From assembly GCF_000002865.3 (NCBI RefSeq), contig NW_001865053.1, positions 142,840 to 206,839 of the forward strand: 64,000 nt of DNA, read 5' to 3'. This document shows, one piece after another, positions 58,883 to 64,000 of this stretch (within the stretch, counting starts at the first letter, position 1; each line of letters begins with the position of its first letter). The notes below the pieces were generated by a model. The model saw nothing but the letters and a program-made list of their open reading frames with translations. It made no database searches and had not been told where the DNA came from. The position numbers were made by a program, and so were the translations under genes. The stretch is from Monosiga brevicollis MX1. Its lineage: Eukaryota; Opisthokonta; Choanoflagellata; Craspedida; Salpingoecidae.

Positions 58883-60467
58883 TCATGGTCCGGCATGGAC
58901 GCTGGGCGCCTCGTCCGTCATACTGGCCATGGCCGGGGGAGCAGTCTGCGCGGCCAGTGTTCTGTAGTGGTCGAGTTGTGCGCGGACCTCACGGAGCTCA
59001 GCTTCGAGCCTTGCCTTTTGACGAAGTGCTTCAGCACAATCCGAGGCCATGGAGCTAAAACGGTCCACAAACTCGTCGGGGACTAGGGGAGGAATGTTGT
59101 GGCGCATGCGAAGGGTTTGCAAACGCTCCGTGTGATCCACCACGCGGCCAAGTACAACGTTCGGAGACATGAAGGGCAGGCCGGCTTGGAGGGCGAGCAT
59201 GCGCTGCTGTTCCTGTCGATCTTGTTCGTCATGTTCATCGCCCTCATCCACGTCCACGTCCACGTCTTCGACTTCATCATCGGAATTGGCATGCATTGTT
59301 TCCATTCCTTCTTGGGTGACAGAGCCATTTTGTGGCGTTCCATTGCCTGGCATCAAGGTGCCCGGGTGATGAAAATGCATTTGTGGAGAGATCAATGTTT
59401 GCGGGTTTGGAACCGGGACCAGCAATTCACCCCCAGGACTTGTTGTTGCACCAAAGGGGATGGGGTGACCGGCAGCTATGCTGGTGGGCAGAGCCGGGTA
59501 GGCAAGACCGGTCGTGCTGTCATGCAGGCTGGGAATCATTTCAGGGTCATTGGTTTTGTCCCCGCGATACCGTTGTCGGGCCTGTGGTGTGATGGTGCGC
59601 CAAATCGGATCCCCCCCGGGAGCCAACGTGCGAGGCAGAAAGTCGTCAACTGTGTAAGCACGATACAGACCACCTAGCAAAAACGAAGCGACACAGTCAA
59701 ACCAGCAGAACAGAGTAAGATGGGCCGCGATGTGTCAATGAAAGGGAGCGCGCGCACGCGCGCGCGTGTGTGTGCAAATGTGAGCCGTGGGCTGTGCGTC
59801 AGCCCTCGCGATACTCGCGTATTGTGGGCGTGCGCACATACAGACACCCAATGGGACAGCGAGACTGACAACCCGACCACGCCCGGCTTCCCTGATCTGA
59901 TACCAGCGGATATGACTCACCATCCTCACGAGGCTTGATGTGCTCGGGACAGAAGTAAAATTGGGCCTTGTGCGTTACGACGCGACCTGTATCGTTGACA
60001 TTCTCTGGATAGCCTCCCACACGGACCCAAATATCGGCGTAGCGCTGCATGGCTTTCTGGTTTTTGGGTCGCTTGACTTTCCGCATGTTGACCATGCGGC
60101 GGCGGCAAAAGGAAAGATCACATCGATGCTTGGTGGAAGGATCGTGGTTGGATTCACTTCGCACGTTGGACGGGGTGCCCATGGGCGTGACCGATTGAAA
60201 TTCGGGCGGGGGCTCATGGTGTTGAGGGTGGTGCTGATGGGGATGATGCGGTGGCGGATGATGCTGATGGTGTTGATGCGGGTGATGTGGGTGATGTGGG
60301 TGTTGATGCTGTGAATGGGCATGCGGGTGCGGGTCCGAGTGGGGGTGCGAATGCGGATGGTGCGGGTGCACCACCTGCGGTGGAGGCATCTCCATGGGGG
60401 ATATGGCGTCCACCGAGGGCAAGGGTGGTTCCCCCGCCCCCGGATCGGTCGACTCGTGGCTCGCCAT
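58883..60467 (-). CDS. Unrecognised His-rich protein with Cys/His motif and C-terminal coiled coil
   Basis: I do not recognise this gene. Exon 1 (start 60467, MASHESTDPGAGEPPLPSVD) has a Pro-rich segment, then about 50 residues of alternating His and Pro (HPHHPHSHPHSDPHPHAHS and similar, about 60230-60385). A conserved-looking basic module follows (about 59930-60125): HRCDLSFCRRRMVNMRKVKR, ADIWVRVGGYPENVNDTGRV and QFYFCPEHIKP. Its CxxxxC...CxxH spacing could hold zinc. A donor at the GAT G|GTGAGT junction (near 59924) joins to exon 2 at about 59675 (GLYRAYTVDDFLPRTL). Exon 2 continues with Pro/Gly-rich linker, an acidic run (DDEVEDVDVDVDEGDEHDE) and a C-terminal helix rich in Glu, Arg and Leu (RQKARLEAELREVRAQLDHY). 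Nuclear or chromatin-associated metal-binding function is possible but not shown. Confidence 0.7.
60230..60385 (-). repeat. Low-complexity His-codon tract
   Basis: Imperfect CAC/CAT-rich codons (ATG/GTG on the plus strand) encode the His-Pro region of the gene above. Confidence 0.8.
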
Positions 60468-61197
60468 GATGGGAGCGTCGACCCCGTCAACCAAAACAAG
60501 TGCGATATCAACCCAAGCTCGTGCTTTGAACAAATGCACAATCCCACAGCTTCTTGAAAGTCATGCAGATAGGCGGTCGCCTCTCCGTGAGAGCAAGGCT
60601 TCAAAGTCCGAACCAGACCCCGAACTGAACGGAGTGCTCACGCTGCCGTCTCGCAAGAGAAATTGAAAAAAAAAAAAACGGTGCACCGAACAGCGATCAA
60701 ATATCTGACAATCTTGCTCCCTTTTGCCAACTACTGAAACCATATTTTTCACCCCAAACTGATACCCATTCTAGCAAATTGTCCGAAAAGAATAAGTCAC
60801 CGATATAAAACCAGAGAGTGTGTGTGTGAGAGAGAGATCAGAGAGAGACAAGGAGACAGACGCAAATGGGCAGACGGGCAGCGAGTCAGACAAACAGAGA
60901 CGGAGAGTGTGAGAGAGGCAGCGACCAGAGAGACAAGGACAAAGACAGACAAAGAACACACCATACACACACAGAAGTTTTGAGAGAAAAAAATTTCAGA
61001 GAGAGAGAGAGAGAGAGAGAGCAAAAAGCAGTGTGACCGTTTTTTTTTTTTTTCTTTTTTGGGTCGCGGACAAAGATCTCACACGCCTCTCTCTCTCTCT
61101 CACACATTTATTTTTGCGGTTTCGATCCATTGGCGGGGTACAAGGGGCTGGTGGAGACGATGCAGGAAAAGGGGGGGGTATAAGGAAGACTGGCACG
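60468..61197. other. Divergent region between His-rich gene and POC5
   Basis: It holds purine-rich GA clusters at 60822-60920, a (GA)n run at 60998-61021, a T tract at 61041-61053 and a CT run at 61086-61102. No gene is supported. Confidence 0.6.
60998..61021. repeat. (GA)n microsatellite
   Basis: About 12 GA units, 180 bases upstream of the POC5 start. Confidence 0.93.
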
Positions 61198-63862
61198 ATG
61201 GCAAGTCACACCATGCCTGCGCTGTGGGAGGCGGATGCCTCGCGCGGTTCAACACCGGCGCCGTCCCAGGTCAGTTGGTGGATGAGAGGTCCATCGAGGC
61301 TTTGATGCGCCTGAACCAACCCCTGACGGGCGCTCATTGCTTTCGTGTGATCATGTGTGTGTAGCCTCCTACGGACGAAGACTACCAGCAAGTATTGGAA
61401 TACGCGTTGATGACTCCGCGCAGTAGCTCGCGCAGTACACGCGGCCCGATCCGTGGGCCACACTCGGCACCACGACAACCTACCGCGGCCCCAGCACCTC
61501 AAACAGTCGCCCCAGCTCGCGAATCGTTTGGTATGCCCGCAAACCCAGTTTTGGGGATGGAGGTGACATACAGTCCCCCGGACGGTCCCGCATCGCGGCG
61601 CGCCCACGATGGTCGGCGCCGCTCCAGTGTTGCGGATATGATTCGTGACCTCACACAAGAAAATTGGGATGCGCAAGCCACGAGTGACGGTGTTCCAGAC
61701 GCCAACACCACCAGTGACAACGCCATGTTTGATCATGCTACCAACCACCCCGATGGCCAAGATGTCTTTGATCAATCCCTCATTGAGGAAGAGGGCAGCG
61801 AGGCGGATCAAGAGGGCAGCGAAGCCTATGACAATGAGGAGGAGATGGAGAGCCATGTCACGGCAGAGCAGGCTGCCCCTCGCCAGCCATCGGGTCCGTC
61901 AAATGACTTCTGGCGTGTGCCAGAGCACGGCACAGCATCCACCAATATGCGTTCAGCCACGCGAGCGTATCAGCAGGGCAGCTCGGCCCGCTCCTCTGCC
62001 ACGGTCACCGTGCCCGCTCGTGCCCATGCGTCGCGTTTGGAACAAGAGCTGCCGCCCGTCACCTTTGCGTCAGCCGACATTGCCCACAACATGGACACCA
62101 TGTGTGCTTCCGTCAAGCAGATGGTCCTGGTTTGTACACGTCTCTTCCAGCCCGGGAAAGGGGGGGCTTCGCCTTTTGTCCTTGACCGACCGCCCCTGAC
62201 CACCAAGTTTTGCCCAACGCCTCGTTAGAACGAAGTGAACCGTGCCCGGGAGCAGCTGCAGTCTCAATTTGCTGCTCGTGAACAGGCAAGCAATGTCATG
62301 CCCTTGTTCTGCGCGTGCAGGTCGTTGAATTCTCACCTTCCCGGGCTCGTCGTTTTCTCCTTTCTACCTACGTCCTGCCACATTAGCTTCTGCGAGCAGA
62401 TTTTGAGGCCCGCCTCCGTGAGCAAGAGGGCGAGGTGCGTGTGCTCGTCAAACTATGCCCACGCTTGACCACTCTTTCAGGCGGCCCTTGCTTGTTCCCG
62501 ACCCCCGGCATCTTGCCTGGCTTTTTCCTCACGCTGGTCCACTTGGCCGCCAACCTGTGTGCAGCTTGGATCATTGCAGCAATTCTCGCAGACCTACAAC
62601 GAGAACATGCAAGGCAAGGAAGCGGTCATTGAAAGTCTGACTCAAGCTCTTGAGAAGGAGCAGGAACGCCGCAGCTTGCAACACAACATGGTTCAATGGA
62701 AACTTCAGCTCAGGTTGGTGCGGTGTCGGCTGCAAAGCCTACTCTCGAGGTCCTCGTTCACCCTGACAACACCACGAATCTTTTAGCGAGCGCAAGCGAG
62801 AGCACTTTACATCCGTCCTGGCCCGGCGCCATCACGCACGCACCGAGATGATCAAGGTCAGCTGCAGGCCACCGATCGCCTCAAGGAATAAGGCTTGCGC
62901 CGGCTTGCCTTGACTCATGGCTCGACCCTGTCTGCCGCGTGCTTGTTCAGGCATTTCGGGGTTGGCGAAGCGTCATCGAAAACAAGTACCGCGACCGCAT
63001 CGATCGCGCCTGCCAAGCGCGCGCAGAAGAAGTGTGCATGCAGCTGCGCCAACATTACGAGGCTCGTCTGCACGAGGTCTGTTGGCGTTGAGCTGGTTTT
63101 TTACTGACTTATCGCGAGCTCGCACCTTGTCGACATCCTAAAGCCTCGAGCCCCTGGCTCCTTTGTATCATGAACCGATCCTACGGCTGTCTAGCCCGTC
63201 TCTCAGCTCTTTTTTGTTTGCAGCGGCGGGTGGAGCTGGAAGCCTTGCATCAAGAGCTTCAAGTGGCCGAAATGCGCAATGCCGCCTTTCAACAGGACGT
63301 CAAGAAAGCCTTTATGCGCGGTTGGTGAATTCTGACCTTGGCTTGACCGTGTCAATCGTCGTTTTCGGCATCTTGATGCACGGCTGACCCGTTGCGATCT
63401 CGCCTTAGGTGTTTCTGCGCTGAACATGGAGGCGCTTGGTGCCTTGCATGGTTCGGGCGAGGGCAATGACGCGTCAGCCCGTGCTCCATCCTACCCCGAG
63501 CGGGAAGAAGAGGCTTGGTTTCACGAGGCCCCGTCCCCTGTCACGCGAGCACCCGCACCCCCTGCGCCGGGTCCGGTTGCCGTACCTGCGGCGGCATCCA
63601 GGTGCGTTGGAGCATAGATCCATGTCCATCAAGCCCGGAGGCCACTGGTGTTATATTTGGTGGTACCCTGTCTCATGTGGTACGGTTGACTGGCTGCTGC
63701 GCAGGCCCCGTCAGGCAGCCGCGTCGGGTGGCAACAAGCATGTGGTGTGTAGCCCGTTGGTTCGCATGGTGTGCACATCGCGCCCCAATTCATTGACCTT
63801 GCTGTCTTGCGCCGCAACAGATTGTGCAACGTCACGCCAAACCCGTCAAGTATGTGGCGTAG
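61198..63862 (+). CDS. POC5: Centriolar protein POC5
   Basis: POC5 is a centrin-binding protein of the inner scaffold of the distal centriole. Exon 1 (61198, MASHTMPALWEADASRGSTP) joins to YQQVLEYALMTPRS, matching human YEELLHYAIVTPN. A long disordered, acidic and Ser/Pro-rich region follows. Then come GKEAVIESLTQALEKEQERR (human [20 protein letters not shown]), AWRSVIENKYRDRIDRACQA, RAEEVCMQLRQHYEARL and VKKAFMRGVSALNMEAL. The last three lie in the most conserved human block (ERACQARAEEVC..., MKKAFMRGVCALNLEAM). The final exon gives IVQRHAKPVKYVA, like human VVVEKHHPV. About nine short exons are joined by GT..AG introns. The stop is TAG at 63860-63862. The start is the first ATG in frame with the conserved N-terminal motif. 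Confidence 0.93.
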
Positions 63863-64000
63863 AGATTGCAGACGTGAGCACCGGCCTCGCGTGCCATCTT
63901 TCATTGAATTATTGAAGCTGGTCGCCATTGTGCAATTCAGCTTGGCGTTTGCCAGCACTGTCGTGGCAATTCGTCTCCGGCATTGTGTTATTTCAGGGGG
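63863..64000. other. Region downstream of POC5 to window edge
   Basis: Only 138 bases, probably POC5 3' UTR. Nothing further is seen. Confidence 0.4.

Overview
This window is nuclear DNA from a gene-dense, intron-rich unicellular eukaryote. Twenty protein-coding genes lie in 64 kb, about 3.2 kb each. The coding DNA is GC-rich and most introns are 80-200 bp with GT..AG ends. The gene set includes orthologues of rotatin, POC5, whirlin, a MAP2K, condensin-II H2 and TMEM260, together with thread-like mucin and receptor-L-type surface proteins. That mix of metazoan-type ciliary, microvillar and signalling genes in so compact a genome points to a choanoflagellate, Monosiga- or Salpingoeca-like. This is an inference from gene content and architecture, not a database match. 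The assembly has one single-base N (17700) and one 50-base gap (23266-23315).

Layout, left to right: rotatin-like gene (1-5207, minus, runs off the left edge); GOLPH3 (6646-7629, plus); TMEM260 (8535-12230, plus); MAP2K kinase (12972-15199, plus); PRA1 (15476-16201, minus); a microsatellite-rich spacer; whirlin-like PDZ scaffold (17591-20617, plus); VIP36/LMAN2 lectin (21019-22976, minus); PHF5A (23539-24463, plus); a large TPR protein (25436-33244, plus); a secreted receptor-L-like repeat protein (34187-35443, minus); NCAPH2 (35937-39678, plus); FTSJ1/TRM7 (40350-42027, minus); a Thr-rich mucin-like membrane protein (43006-44169, plus); a RING-H2 protein (44911-47485, possibly to 47786, plus); a cyclin-J-like gene (48239-49606, minus); alkaline ceramidase ACER3 (50682-51620, plus); mitochondrial aconitase (52488-55591, plus); a secreted Asp-box/sialidase-like protein (56081-57934, minus); an unrecognised His-rich protein (58883-60467, minus); POC5 (61198-63862, plus).

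There are no operons. Two themes recur. One is the cytoskeleton of the cell apex: rotatin and POC5 build centrioles, and whirlin organises microvilli or the ciliary base in animals. The other is the secretory pathway: GOLPH3, TMEM260, PRA1, VIP36 and ACER3, with secreted or surface products in the receptor-L, mucin and sialidase-like genes. Seven neighbouring pairs are transcribed divergently, so shared promoters are likely to be common.

The points most worth a second look are: a complete whirlin architecture whose C-terminus is itself a PDZ ligand; the receptor-L gene built from repeated 72-bp phase-0 exons; the RING-H2 domain split by a 79-residue acidic insert; the unrecognised His-rich protein; and RTTN and POC5 lying within 56 kb of each other. 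No mobile element, tRNA, rRNA or CRISPR array could be supported.
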